Positions 1 to 8,054 of a DNA stretch of 20,271 nucleotides are shown here, in pieces (the first letter of the stretch is position 1; every line of letters starts with the position of its first letter). Position numbers and translations under genes: made by a program. Source of the DNA: an uncultured Flavobacterium sp. (GTDB lineage Bacteria > Bacteroidota > Bacteroidia > Flavobacteriales > Flavobacteriaceae); contig NZ_CAMIHH010000062.1 of assembly GCF_946220915.1 (NCBI RefSeq), forward strand, positions 1-20,271, in the 5' to 3' direction. Below the pieces are notes generated by a model, which ran no database searches, was not told where the DNA came from, and saw only the letters and a program-made list of their open reading frames with translations.

Positions 1-2
1 AT

Positions 3-1199
3 CTCGCCTTTGCCATGCCTGCCTTTTTTATATTCCTTTACCTGGAATATGCGATCGCAAAGCAAAAAAAGCAGGAGCATCTCTTTAAGTACGAAAGTTC
101 TATTTCAAACATTAGCATAGGCATTGCCGAAAGGCTTATCAACCTGTTTGTAGCGGGGGCTTTTTACAGTGCCTATTTTTGGGTGTATGATAATTATGCC
201 ATTTTCAGCATTCCCAACAACTGGATGGTATGGATGGGCCTCATACTGGCCACCGATTTTGTATGGTACTGGTACCACCGTTTTGGACACGAGGTAAATA
301 TTTTTTGGGCGGCGCACATCGTACACCACCACAGCGAAGAATTCAACCTTTCGGCTTCGGCAAGGATCACAACCCTGCAGGCCGTTATCCGTACCGGGTT
401 TTGGTGCCTGCTGCCTCTTTTGGGCTTCCACCCCACCATGGTGATTACCATGCTGCTGGTGCATGGAGCCTATTCATTTTTTACGCATACACAAATGGTG
501 GGCAGGGTCAAATGGCTGGAATACATTTTCATAACACCTTCGCTGCATGGCGTACATCATGCTTCCGACGAAAAATACCTTGATAAAAACTATGGCGATA
601 TGTTCGTGTTTTGGGATAAGCTGTTCGGCACTTTCCAGGCCGAAGAGGAAAAGCCAAGATATGGCCTTACCCATCCGCTAAAAAGCTACAGCTTTTTGTG
701 GCAGCATTTTCACTATTACTTTGAAATTGGGGAATCGTTCAAAAGGGCAAGTACAGTAAAGGGTAAGTGGAACGCTGTTTTCGGCAGTCCCGCCACTATG
801 GATCAGGACATTCGGCCAGAACTCGAAAAACGTTTCCTTCAGGACCGTAAACTTAAGCTCAGGGAGTTAAGGTTCAAAGGATATCTGTCATTTCAGATTG
901 CACTTAGCGTATTGATGCTTACCTGGCTCACTTATTTCTTCAATTCCCAGGAAATGCTGGACAAACTCTTTATTGCTGGCTTTGTGCTTATAACACTTAT
1001 TAACTGTGGGGCATTGCTGGAGCAGCGCAAATGGATCTATTACCTTGAATATGCAAGGGTAGCATTACTTTCAACTTATATACTTTACTCCGAAGGCTAC
1101 TCTGATTTACTGCTGCTTCCCATCTTCGTAATTGTTTCAGCAGAAAAAATCTTTTCTCTTGGCAAGTGGTACCAGGGCTATGTATTACAGGTAAAATAA
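3..1199 (+). CDS. Sterol desaturase / fatty acid hydroxylase family membrane protein (5' end cut by window)
   Basis: This is a membrane-embedded non-haem di-iron oxygenase that would hydroxylate or desaturate a lipid; the substrate cannot be told from sequence. Numbering from the first in-frame ATG at 15, the histidine clusters typical of the family are visible: HRFGH at 88-92, HIVHHH at 101-106, a lone His at 157 and HGVHH at 178-182. These sit between hydrophobic segments at about 2-14, 38-60, 70-86 and 120-155. The C-terminal third adds three or four more hydrophobic helices, as in the longer alkylglycerol-monooxygenase-like members of Bacteroidota. The frame is open to the left edge, and the first visible helix begins at once, so roughly 10-15 residues are probably missing and the ATG at 15 is unlikely to be the true start. 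It converges on the CvfB-like gene with a 31-base gap in which I see no convincing terminator. Confidence 0.85.
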   Translation, partial: LAFAMPAFFIFLYLEYAIAKQKKQEHLFKYESSISNISIGIAERLINLFVAGAFYSAYFWVYDNYAIFSIPNNWMVWMGLILATDFVWYWYHRFGHEVNIFWAAHIVHHHSEEFNLSASARITTLQAVIRTGFWCLLPLLGFHPTMVITMLLVHGAYSFFTHTQMVGRVKWLEYIFITPSLHGVHHASDEKYLDKNYGDMFVFWDKLFGTFQAEEEKPRYGLTHPLKSYSFLWQHFHYYFEIGESFKRASTVKGKWNAVFGSPATMDQDIRPELEKRFLQDRKLKLRELRFKGYLSFQIALSVLMLTWLTYFFNSQEMLDKLFIAGFVLITLINCGALLEQRKWIYYLEYARVALLSTYILYSEGYSDLLLLPIFVIVSAEKIFSLGKWYQGYVLQVK

Positions 1200-1230
1200 C
1201 CCGTACTATATGCAAGTACTACTTATTAAG

Positions 1231-2064
1231 CTACTCTTTCATAAGGTATATCCCGTCTTCCTTTATTTCGATAAGCTTTTGTTTGTACAAGGAACCGATA
1301 GCCTTTTTAAAACTCTTTTTGCTCATTTTGAGCACAGTTTTGATATCTTCGGGATGGCTATCATCGTTTAGCCGAAGGAAGCCCCGGCTGGCACGAAGCT
1401 CATCTAACACTTTTTCGGCATCCGGCTCGATGGCAGAGAAACCTTGTTGGCGAAGCGTAACATCGATCTTGTTGTCAGGGCGTATGGTTTTGATATAGCC
1501 TGTGATCCTGTCGCCCGTACGCAGGTCTTCATACACTTCACCTTTGTACATTAGCCCTTTATAAAGCTCGTTGATGATGACATTAATGCCTATTTCGGTA
1601 ATGTGCGATACTATGAGGCTTACTTCATCGCCTTCGGCAACGGTTAGCTCGCTGTTATCCAAAAACTGGTTAATCTTGCTGGTAGCCGCAAGCCTTTGCG
1701 TTTCATGATCAATGTACATGAACACCAAATAACGCTTGCCTTTCTCCATGGGCCGGGCCTGTTCCCGGAAAGGCACGAACAAATCCTTTTCCAGCCCCCA
1801 GTCGAGAAAAGCTCCAAACTTATTCACGTAATTTACGCGAAGCAGTGCAAACTCATTCAGCAATATATAAGGTTCCAGTGTAGTGGCTACCTTACGTTCC
1901 TCGTGGTCGAGGTAAATAAATACGATCAGGTCGTCCCCTACTTCAAATTCCTTTGGCACGTATTTGTTGGGCAGCAGTATGTCTTCGGTGCCATCGGTTA
2001 AGTAAAGCCCGACTTTTGTATCGCGGGCTATTTTTAGCGTATTGTATTTTCCTATCTCGATCAT
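1231..2064 (-). CDS. cvfB: CvfB/YitL-like S1 RNA-binding protein with C-terminal winged helix
   Basis: Predicted cytoplasmic RNA-binding regulator of the CvfB (YitL, virulence factor B) family. The 277 residues fit the family: three S1-type beta-barrel modules at about 1-62, 68-130 and 145-205, then a winged helix at about 212-277. The first two modules share a similar core (VFIYLDHE at 48-55 and VFMYIDHE at 114-121), which supports tandem domains. The start is an ATG at 2064-2062. The gene follows menD on the same strand with a 54-base gap, so co-transcription with gpx and menD is plausible but not proved. In staphylococci the homologue affects virulence-gene expression; its role in Bacteroidota is not established, so the symbol names the family rather than a proven function. 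Confidence 0.85.
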   Translation of the reverse strand: MIEIGKYNTLKIARDTKVGLYLTDGTEDILLPNKYVPKEFEVGDDLIVFIYLDHEERKVATTLEPYILLNEFALLRVNYVNKFGAFLDWGLEKDLFVPFREQARPMEKGKRYLVFMYIDHETQRLAATSKINQFLDNSELTVAEGDEVSLIVSHITEIGINVIINELYKGLMYKGEVYEDLRTGDRITGYIKTIRPDNKIDVTLRQQGFSAIEPDAEKVLDELRASRGFLRLNDDSHPEDIKTVLKMSKKSFKKAIGSLYKQKLIEIKEDGIYLMKE

Positions 2065-2118
2065 TGGAGTAAATTTCGGGTATAAAGGTACAAAGAAACT
2101 ACAAAGTTTAGTCCGCCC

Positions 2119-3774
2119 CTAAACCAACTCCCTAAAATACCCCAGCAACACCCCGTCATTTTCCCGCATGGGCGTAAAAACCTCGAGTATTTTCGGTTGG
2201 CCGGTCTTTTCCATGAAAGACGGCAAAACTTCACTAAGCTCCTTCTCATCGGAAGCCGTGTGGTATGTAAATCCATACATTTTTGCCAGATGCTCTGCCG
2301 TGAGGTTGTGCGCCGTTTCAAAATAGGTGTTGAATACTGCGTTTTCTGAATGGCCGGGCAATATCCTAAAGATCCCTCCACCACCGTTATTGATGATGAT
2401 GATCTTGAAATCTTTCGGGATGTAATTGTTCCACAGTGCATTGCTGTCGTATAGGAAGCTCACATCACCCGTTACCAGGACGGTTTCTTTTTTACTTCCC
2501 ACGCTCGCGCCTACAGCTGTCGATGAACTACCATCTATGCCGCTTGTACCCCGGTTGCAGAACACTTCTATGTCAGCACGCATCTCAAATAATTGTGCAT
2601 AGCGTATGGATGCACTGTTGCTTATCTGTAATTGCGAATTGTGCGGCAATGCAGGCAGTATCAGGTCGAAAGCCTTAAAGTCAGAGAACGGGACTTTTGC
2701 CAGGTATTCATCGTGCTTTTCTTTACGGAAAGCCTTAAGTTCCTGTGCTTTTTGGTTATAATCGCTTTCTGCCTGCTGTGTTTTTTGTAAAAAATCATTC
2801 AGGAATACATTGGCATCAGCTACAAAATGTTTTGTTAGTGCGCCAAAAGTGTCATACGCCCTGAGCCTGTCGATATGCCAATGTTCCTTAGGAGCGTATT
2901 TGCGCAGCCAGGCCTTTACCCTTTTGGATACCACCATCCCACCAAACGTCAGCAGGATATCAGGCCGCCATGTTTCGAAATCTTCATGGCTAAATGGCGT
3001 TATTATGGTATCAATGCTTCCCAAAAACTTCTCATGGTGCAGGTTGGCCGGGGTCTCGGTCATTACCACTACCGATGGGTCGTTTGCAAGCTGCTCAATA
3101 ATTGTTTTGTCAATCGTGCCGGGGTCGTTTACACCTACTAAAACCAGCTTCCTTTTTGCCGCATTCCATTTTTCAATGAAAGGTTCAAGATTTTCCTTTG
3201 CGGATATCTCTTCACAGGTTTTAAAAATTATAGGATTAATGGCAAGCTCCTGTACTGTTTCGTACAGTGGCTCTTCAAACGGCGCATTGATGTGTACCGG
3301 ACCTTTTTGGGTGATGGCCGTATTGATGGCTTCGTTTATTTTCCTGTCATTATCTTCGGACACTTCCTCCAAAAGGTTGGCATTGTATAAAATATGGTTG
3401 GCATACACATTTTCCTGGCGTATGGTCTGTCCGTCGCCAATATCGATCTTGTCGTGCGGCCTGTCGGCAGAAATGACCACCAGTGGTATCTGGCTGTAAA
3501 ATGCTTCGGCGACTGCCGGATAATAATTCAGCAATGCCGAGCCCGATGTACACACCACGGCAACCGGTTTTTTTATTTGCTGCGCGATCCCCATTGCAAA
3601 AAACGCGGCGCACCTTTCGTCGGCAATGCTATAGCAGGTAAAGTCTGGATGGTTGGCAAAGCCAATAGTTATCGGTGCATTCCGAGATCCGGGAGAGATA
3701 ACGATATGGTCAACTCCTTTAGCCAGGCAAATTTGGATAATGCTTTGTGCCAAAGGTATTTTAGGATAAATCAT
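2119..3774 (-). CDS. menD: 2-succinyl-5-enolpyruvyl-6-hydroxy-3-cyclohexene-1-carboxylate synthase (MenD)
   Basis: ThDP-dependent enzyme that joins isochorismate to the succinic semialdehyde unit made from 2-oxoglutarate, the committed step of the classical menaquinone pathway in the cytoplasm. The 551 residues match the usual MenD length. Visible motifs are SPGSRNAP at 27-34, the ADER segment at 51-54 holding the probable catalytic Glu53, RGTSGIDGS at 408-416, and the ThDP/Mg2+ segment from GDVSF at 436-440 to NNGGGGIF at 462-469. The start is the ATG at 3774-3772. It lies 35 bases downstream of the glutathione peroxidase gene on the same strand. No other men gene is in the window. Menaquinone is the expected respiratory quinone of a flavobacterium, which fits the neighbouring cytochrome c synthase. 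Confidence 0.95.
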   Translation of the reverse strand: MIYPKIPLAQSIIQICLAKGVDHIVISPGSRNAPITIGFANHPDFTCYSIADERCAAFFAMGIAQQIKKPVAVVCTSGSALLNYYPAVAEAFYSQIPLVVISADRPHDKIDIGDGQTIRQENVYANHILYNANLLEEVSEDNDRKINEAINTAITQKGPVHINAPFEEPLYETVQELAINPIIFKTCEEISAKENLEPFIEKWNAAKRKLVLVGVNDPGTIDKTIIEQLANDPSVVVMTETPANLHHEKFLGSIDTIITPFSHEDFETWRPDILLTFGGMVVSKRVKAWLRKYAPKEHWHIDRLRAYDTFGALTKHFVADANVFLNDFLQKTQQAESDYNQKAQELKAFRKEKHDEYLAKVPFSDFKAFDLILPALPHNSQLQISNSASIRYAQLFEMRADIEVFCNRGTSGIDGSSSTAVGASVGSKKETVLVTGDVSFLYDSNALWNNYIPKDFKIIIINNGGGGIFRILPGHSENAVFNTYFETAHNLTAEHLAKMYGFTYHTASDEKELSEVLPSFMEKTGQPKILEVFTPMRENDGVLLGYFRELV

Positions 3775-3809
3775 TTAATGAATTGCTGTAAATGCAATGA
3801 ATATTTAGG

Positions 3810-4397
3810 TTATGCCTTGATCCAGTCAATTACCTGTGGGTCGGTAGGCAATGTTTGCGGGCCGATAACTTTTTCGAGCTGCCCTTTTTCGTTAACAAGG
3901 TACTTCTGGAAGTTCCATTCCACTTCGCTGTCCTGTAGCCCGTTTTTATCCTTTTCGGTAAGGAAATGGTATATTGGTGCCATATCATCACCTTTTACGG
4001 ATATTTTTTCCATCATCGGGAAGGTAACACCATAATTCATCTCACAAAATTCAGCGATCTCAGCATTAGTACCAGGCTCCTGCGCGGCAAAGTTATTGGC
4101 AGGGAAGCCAACAATTACCAATCCTTTATCTTTATATTCTTTATAAAGCGCCTCCAGATCTTTGTACTGTGGGGTAAGCCCACATTTCGAGGCGGTATTC
4201 ACGATCATTACTTTCTTGCCTTTCAGGGATTCGAAATCAAATTCTTTTCCTGTAAGATCTTTTACTTTATATTGGTAGATGGTTTCTTTTTCCATGGATT
4301 TTATTTTTTCGGTTGCTTTATCGGTTTTAACCTGCTCCTGGTTTTTGCAGCTGAAGAACAGCAGCATACCGCAGGCCAATGTTATATTTTTCATCAT
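3810..4397 (-). CDS. Glutathione peroxidase family protein with a lipoprotein-like signal
   Basis: Thiol peroxidase of the GPx family that reduces hydrogen peroxide or lipid hydroperoxides. In bacteria of this type the reductant is usually thioredoxin rather than glutathione; that is family knowledge, not visible here. Of 195 residues, 40-195 form the thioredoxin-fold domain, with peroxidatic Cys72 in NTASKCGLTPQY, Gln106, Trp161-Asn162 (WNF) and a candidate resolving Cys118 in EFCEMNYG. Residues 1-17 look like a lipoprotein signal ending in LFFSC (Cys17), followed by a charged linker, so the protein is probably tethered in the envelope. The start is the first of two ATG codons at 4397 and 4394. 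An internal ATG at Met35 (4295) lies exactly where cytosolic GPx proteins usually begin, so a second, cytoplasmic form is conceivable. It leads a likely gpx-menD-cvfB unit. Confidence 0.9.
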   Translation of the reverse strand: MMKNITLACGMLLFFSCKNQEQVKTDKATEKIKSMEKETIYQYKVKDLTGKEFDFESLKGKKVMIVNTASKCGLTPQYKDLEALYKEYKDKGLVIVGFPANNFAAQEPGTNAEIAEFCEMNYGVTFPMMEKISVKGDDMAPIYHFLTEKDKNGLQDSEVEWNFQKYLVNEKGQLEKVIGPQTLPTDPQVIDWIKA

Positions 4398-4464
4398 TTA
4401 TTTTTATATAAAATTACGAAAAGGTTTAATGCCGTAAAATGATAGGCATGAATAATTTATATAT

Positions 4465-4606
4465 CGCTCCTCCGGAGCTCCAACCCGCGAATGAAATTTA
4501 ATGCTATAAACATTTCGCCCCGCTGCTGCTGCCACTCATGAGTCCCGGAGGGACGGCATATTTATAGCAATATTTAACCGGAATAACTTTGAGCTCCGGA
4601 GGTGCG
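4465..4606. repeat. Nested palindromic intergenic repeat (REP/MITE-like)
   Basis: The gap between gpx and ccsBA holds a nested inverted structure. The outer arms, CGCTCCTCCGGAGCTC at 4465-4480 and GAGCTCCGGAGGTGCG at 4591-4606, match as reverse complements at 14 of 16 positions. The inner arms, TGCTATAAA at 4502-4510 and TTTATAGCA at 4561-4569, are exact. Inside these is a small hairpin, GTCCC-gga-GGGAC, at 4542-4554. The element is more GC-rich than usual for such a gap and codes for nothing I can see. From memory, similar sequences recur in many flavobacterial intergenic regions; I cannot confirm copy number here. It could also act as a transcription barrier downstream of ccsBA, whose stop codon is at 4616. 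Confidence 0.65.
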
Positions 4607-4615
4607 GCATAACAC

Positions 4616-7600
4616 CTACTTCCTCAAATGCTTTCTGAACTGTATGTACGAAACAATTCCCAACGCAAACACACCCAACGCTAGATACAGGAAGTATGCC
4701 GGTGTCCTTACCTCCCCGCTCGCATACGAATGCAGCCCGGTAAGATAGAAGTTCACGCCAAAGTAGGTCATCAATATCGATGCGAAGGCCAGTACGCTAA
4801 AGAAGCTGTACGTCCACCTGCTCCTGAACAACGGTACAAAACGCATATGTATCACGAATGCATAAACCATTATGCTTACCAGCGCCCAGGTCTCCTTCGG
4901 GTCCCAGCCCCAGTAGCGGCCCCAGCTTTCGTTGGCCCACTGCCCACCAAGGAAGTTGCCTATGGTAAGCATCACAAGGCCTACGGTAAGCGCCATCTCG
5001 TTGATATACGTAATTTCTTTTATGTTCAGGTCCATTCGCTCTTTGTTATCCTTATTTGTAAAGATCATCAGCACCATGGCTACAATGCCCAGCATGAAGG
5101 CAAGCGTAAATGGCCCGTAGCATCCCACAATAACCGCTACGTGGATCATCAGCCAGTACGAATCAAGTACCGGTACAAGGTTGCCTATATCCGGATCTGT
5201 CCAGTTTAGATGTGCTACCCAAAGCACAATGGCTCCCACAAATGCCGAAGAAGCAACTGTCAGCTCTGACCGGTGTTTTTCGGAAAGGCCAAAAAATGCT
5301 TTCAGTATGGCAGGTAATTTATAAACAGGCTGGTAGCTGAATGCGCTCAGCAGGAACCCAAATAGTACCGTTGCCCAGCCTACATAAATCACCGATTCAT
5401 AAGCGTTACTCCACGGCGCGTGGCCCGAAATGTACCACCGGGCAATAAGGCCTAACGTGTGTAATACAAGAAGCAGCATGATTATGCCATAGAAGATGTT
5501 TACTGCAATACGCAACCATTTCCGTTCCTTAAATATTTTGAGGATGACAAAGAGCATCATCAAAACACCTGCAAGCATGTAGTAGGAATACAATTTCTTG
5601 AAAATATCGTACTTGTTGTATAGTATCTCCGCCTCTACTTTGTCATCCGACGGCATAATGTCCTTCGCCTGGTTGTGCTGCACTTTTTTCAGTCCTTCCA
5701 ACAGGCTGTCGGGCAATTTGTAGTCGCCGGTAACAACCGATTCGCCAAGGCTTTGGAGGTAAAACGGTATAATGTTCTTTACCGTATCCAGCCCTTTGAT
5801 CTTGCCTTCGGTAGCCTCGCGGTAATTTACCCACTTGTTGCCTTTGTCGTTAGGCACAGGCAGCACGCGGAACACCTCGCCGGAAATAGCCCAATTCAGC
5901 AATGTCAGTCGCCTGTCGGCATCAAGGAATTCTTCTTCGAATTTATTTGGCACTTTCGCCCGGTTGGCTTCCACCAGGATTGATGTCAGTTTATAGCTTC
6001 CGGTCTTTGGGTCAACAAAATCGGCAAACGCAGCATATTTAGCATCTTTCGGCAGGCCAAGCACGGTACGGATACTGTCATTGCCTCTGTTTAGGGAGAG
6101 TATCGGCACGTTGTACCACACCTCGTCCATTAATGCCATCGAAAGGAGTACCTGATCGGCATTCATTCCGTTGTAGGTGTCTTTCTTACTTACTTTACGC
6201 AATAGTTCCGACGCAAAAGTATTCGCCGGCTTCATCCTGTCGCCATCCTGAATGATGAGTCGCCCGAATTTAGCCGCGTGCTCCTCGCTCACTTTATATT
6301 TATTAAGGAGCGAATCGATCTGCTTCTGGCTCATGCGCTCATGGATGTGGCCGTTCTGTGCGAAGGCGCCAAGACTCAGGAACAACGCAATAACCGTTGC
6401 CAGCTTCGCTTTCCTGGCCTTTACATTATCCAGCTTTTTCTTCAGGTCGCCAAAACGGGTATTCTTGTCGAACAGTATCACCATCAGGCCAATGTATAAA
6501 AGGAAATACCCTATGTAGGATATCCACGTTCCCCAGAAATCGTGGCTTACCGATAGTACCGTGCCTTTTTCATCGGCATCATACGAAGCCTGGAAAAAAC
6601 GGTAGCCTTTGTGGTCGAGTACGTGGTTCATGTAAATATGGTAGTCGAAGTTATCTTCTTTTTCAGGTCCGGAAAGCGTTACCTTGCTTTCAAATGACTT
6701 ATAACTGGTTTCGGACCCCGGATGTTTTTCGGCAATGAAATCATTAAGCTTAACATTGAATGGCAGTTCATATATCTTGCTGCCGTACAAAAGCGTATAG
6801 TCTAAATTTCCCATCTTAAAGGAAACCGGCGTGCCTATCCTTTTAGTTCCGCCCAAAAGCGTTACCTCACGCTCCTCTCCTTCCGATTTTACGGTAACTG
6901 TGAGTGCCGACTGCTCCTTGCTCTTAAAGTTGTTATCGGAAACATAGTCCCTCCTGGCTTTGAGCGACGGTTCAGGAAATACGAACATTGCTCCGCCCAG
7001 CGTGTACAGTGAGCGCATCATTAGTGGCTGTGCGGTATCTTTGGCAACCTCGCCCTTCATCTGGTCGGCCATGCGCATGAAGTTACCATCAAATGGGGAT
7101 TTTATGTTATACCCATCGGCCGTTTTGGTAATGTTGATCGCGCCTTCGGTCGGGGCGTTAAAGGCAAACAGGATATTATGGATGTTTTGCACCTCCCCGG
7201 CTTTCAGGTAATGCTCATGGCGTTCTCCCCCACCGGCTTCTACCAATTTCAGGTACTGGTCACCTTTCGGGTCGGCCACAAGCGTGTCCTTGGCACCTAT
7301 CTTATAATCTTTATATCCAACTTCAAAAGGGATCTTGTTGAAATCGCCTTTAATCGTAAAATCATTGGAATTGAAAAACTCAGCAGCGCTGAAAAGCAGA
7401 GGCTCTTCAAAAGTACGCCGCTGCACTGATCCCTGGTATTCGCCATCTACCCAGATGGTAAGATAGGCTTTGTCGGAATAAAATTGCTTTTCTGTTGCGC
7501 CTTCGCGAATGTTCATAACACCCTCAAAGCTGATGTAGCGGGTCACGAATGCCCCAACGATAATGAATATGAAGGAAAGGTGAAGGAGCAGTGTGGCCCA

Positions 7601-7825
7601 TTTTTTTTTCTTGTGGAGCTGGTAACGCTTTATGTTGCCGATGAAGTTGACAACGAACAGGAACATGATCAATTCAAACCACCAGGCATTGTAGATGTAT
7701 AGGCGGGCAGTTTCGGTATTATAAGCGTCTTCTATAAAGGTGCCTATTCCCATGGCAAGGGCAAAAACGAGGAAAAGCGTTGCCATTAAGCGTGTTGAGG
7801 AAAAGAACGAAATTATTTTATCCAT
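4616..7825 (-). CDS. ccsA: Single-chain cytochrome c synthase CcsBA (ResB-CcsA fusion)
   Basis: System II cytochrome c synthase, an integral membrane protein that exports haem and ligates it to apocytochrome c outside the membrane. The N-terminal half is ResB/CcsB-like: helices at about 10-31, 46-66 and 77-96, a large periplasmic domain to about 430, then a helix at 431-452. A further hydrophobic segment at 474-489 leads into a second extracytoplasmic region of about 255 residues (490-745). The C-terminal half is CcsA: helices from about 747 to 1062, with the tryptophan-rich WWD haem-handling segment at 963-983 (WANESWGRYWGWDPKETW at 963-980). Candidate haem-ligand histidines are His82, His789, His895 and His1032. 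The 1069 residues and central insert fit the Bacteroidota type of CcsBA. The start is the ATG at 7825-7823, with a TATTTTTG box upstream. Confidence 0.93.
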   Translation of the reverse strand: MDKIISFFSSTRLMATLFLVFALAMGIGTFIEDAYNTETARLYIYNAWWFELIMFLFVVNFIGNIKRYQLHKKKKWATLLLHLSFIFIIVGAFVTRYISFEGVMNIREGATEKQFYSDKAYLTIWVDGEYQGSVQRRTFEEPLLFSAAEFFNSNDFTIKGDFNKIPFEVGYKDYKIGAKDTLVADPKGDQYLKLVEAGGGERHEHYLKAGEVQNIHNILFAFNAPTEGAINITKTADGYNIKSPFDGNFMRMADQMKGEVAKDTAQPLMMRSLYTLGGAMFVFPEPSLKARRDYVSDNNFKSKEQSALTVTVKSEGEEREVTLLGGTKRIGTPVSFKMGNLDYTLLYGSKIYELPFNVKLNDFIAEKHPGSETSYKSFESKVTLSGPEKEDNFDYHIYMNHVLDHKGYRFFQASYDADEKGTVLSVSHDFWGTWISYIGYFLLYIGLMVILFDKNTRFGDLKKKLDNVKARKAKLATVIALFLSLGAFAQNGHIHERMSQKQIDSLLNKYKVSEEHAAKFGRLIIQDGDRMKPANTFASELLRKVSKKDTYNGMNADQVLLSMALMDEVWYNVPILSLNRGNDSIRTVLGLPKDAKYAAFADFVDPKTGSYKLTSILVEANRAKVPNKFEEEFLDADRRLTLLNWAISGEVFRVLPVPNDKGNKWVNYREATEGKIKGLDTVKNIIPFYLQSLGESVVTGDYKLPDSLLEGLKKVQHNQAKDIMPSDDKVEAEILYNKYDIFKKLYSYYMLAGVLMMLFVILKIFKERKWLRIAVNIFYGIIMLLLVLHTLGLIARWYISGHAPWSNAYESVIYVGWATVLFGFLLSAFSYQPVYKLPAILKAFFGLSEKHRSELTVASSAFVGAIVLWVAHLNWTDPDIGNLVPVLDSYWLMIHVAVIVGCYGPFTLAFMLGIVAMVLMIFTNKDNKERMDLNIKEITYINEMALTVGLVMLTIGNFLGGQWANESWGRYWGWDPKETWALVSIMVYAFVIHMRFVPLFRSRWTYSFFSVLAFASILMTYFGVNFYLTGLHSYASGEVRTPAYFLYLALGVFALGIVSYIQFRKHLRK

Positions 7826-7854
7826 GAGTGTGGAACGTTGAGTATAAATTGGTG

Positions 7855-7862
7855 CAAAAATA
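7855..7862 (-). promoter_or_regulatory. Candidate -7 box of ccsBA
   Basis: On the minus strand this reads TATTTTTG, an exact match to the Bacteroidota -7 consensus TAnnTTTG. It ends 29 bases before the ccsBA ATG. No clear TTG or TTTG lies 17-23 bases further upstream, so only half of the promoter is recognisable. Confidence 0.4.
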
Positions 7863-7893
7863 CTCGAAAATTTACTGTCATGGTAATAAAACA

Positions 7894-7925
7894 GCCACGA
7901 ATTATACGAATTTCACAAATTTGCA
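7894..7925. repeat. Short degenerate tandem repeat of about 10 bases
   Basis: Three imperfect units follow one another, with cores CACGAATT, TACGAATTT and CACAAATTT spaced 9-11 bases apart, just upstream of the ccsBA promoter region. I recall near-identical CACGAATTACACGAATT stretches between genes in many flavobacteria, so this may be one copy of a dispersed family. There is no sign of coding. The helical spacing could also suit a protein bound along one face of the DNA. Confidence 0.4.
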
Positions 7926-8011
7926 TTAATAAATTTCCACTCAGGCAAGCATTGTTCCAGGATAAAGCAATCCTGCCTAAAAGATAGTAAATCAAGGATG
8001 GCACATATAGC

Positions 8012-8035
8012 AAAAGGAGGCCTGAGCCCCCTTTT
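8012..8035 (-). terminator. Intrinsic terminator of the acidic lipoprotein gene
   Basis: AAAAGGAGGC, a four-base CTGA loop, then GCCCCCTTTT: a ten-base stem with one mismatch, flanked by A and T runs. It lies 19-42 bases beyond the lipoprotein stop codon at 8055 and, read on the minus strand, ends in TTTT. The symmetry would let it act in either direction, but only the minus-strand gene leads into it. Confidence 0.65.
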
Positions 8036-8054
8036 CCTTTGATGTATGATATCA

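Noticed and set aside
1200..1230. GTAC repeats between the convergent desaturase and cvfB genes as a terminator
   Set aside because: Four-base arms without a T-run are too weak.
2810..3499. 229-residue plus-strand open frame inside menD
   Set aside because: Ser/Cys-rich shadow of menD with no domain pattern.
7958..7975. Six-base stem CAGGAT/ATCCTG with a six-base loop beyond the acidic lipoprotein gene
   Set aside because: It has no T-run and lies after a much better terminator at 8012-8035.
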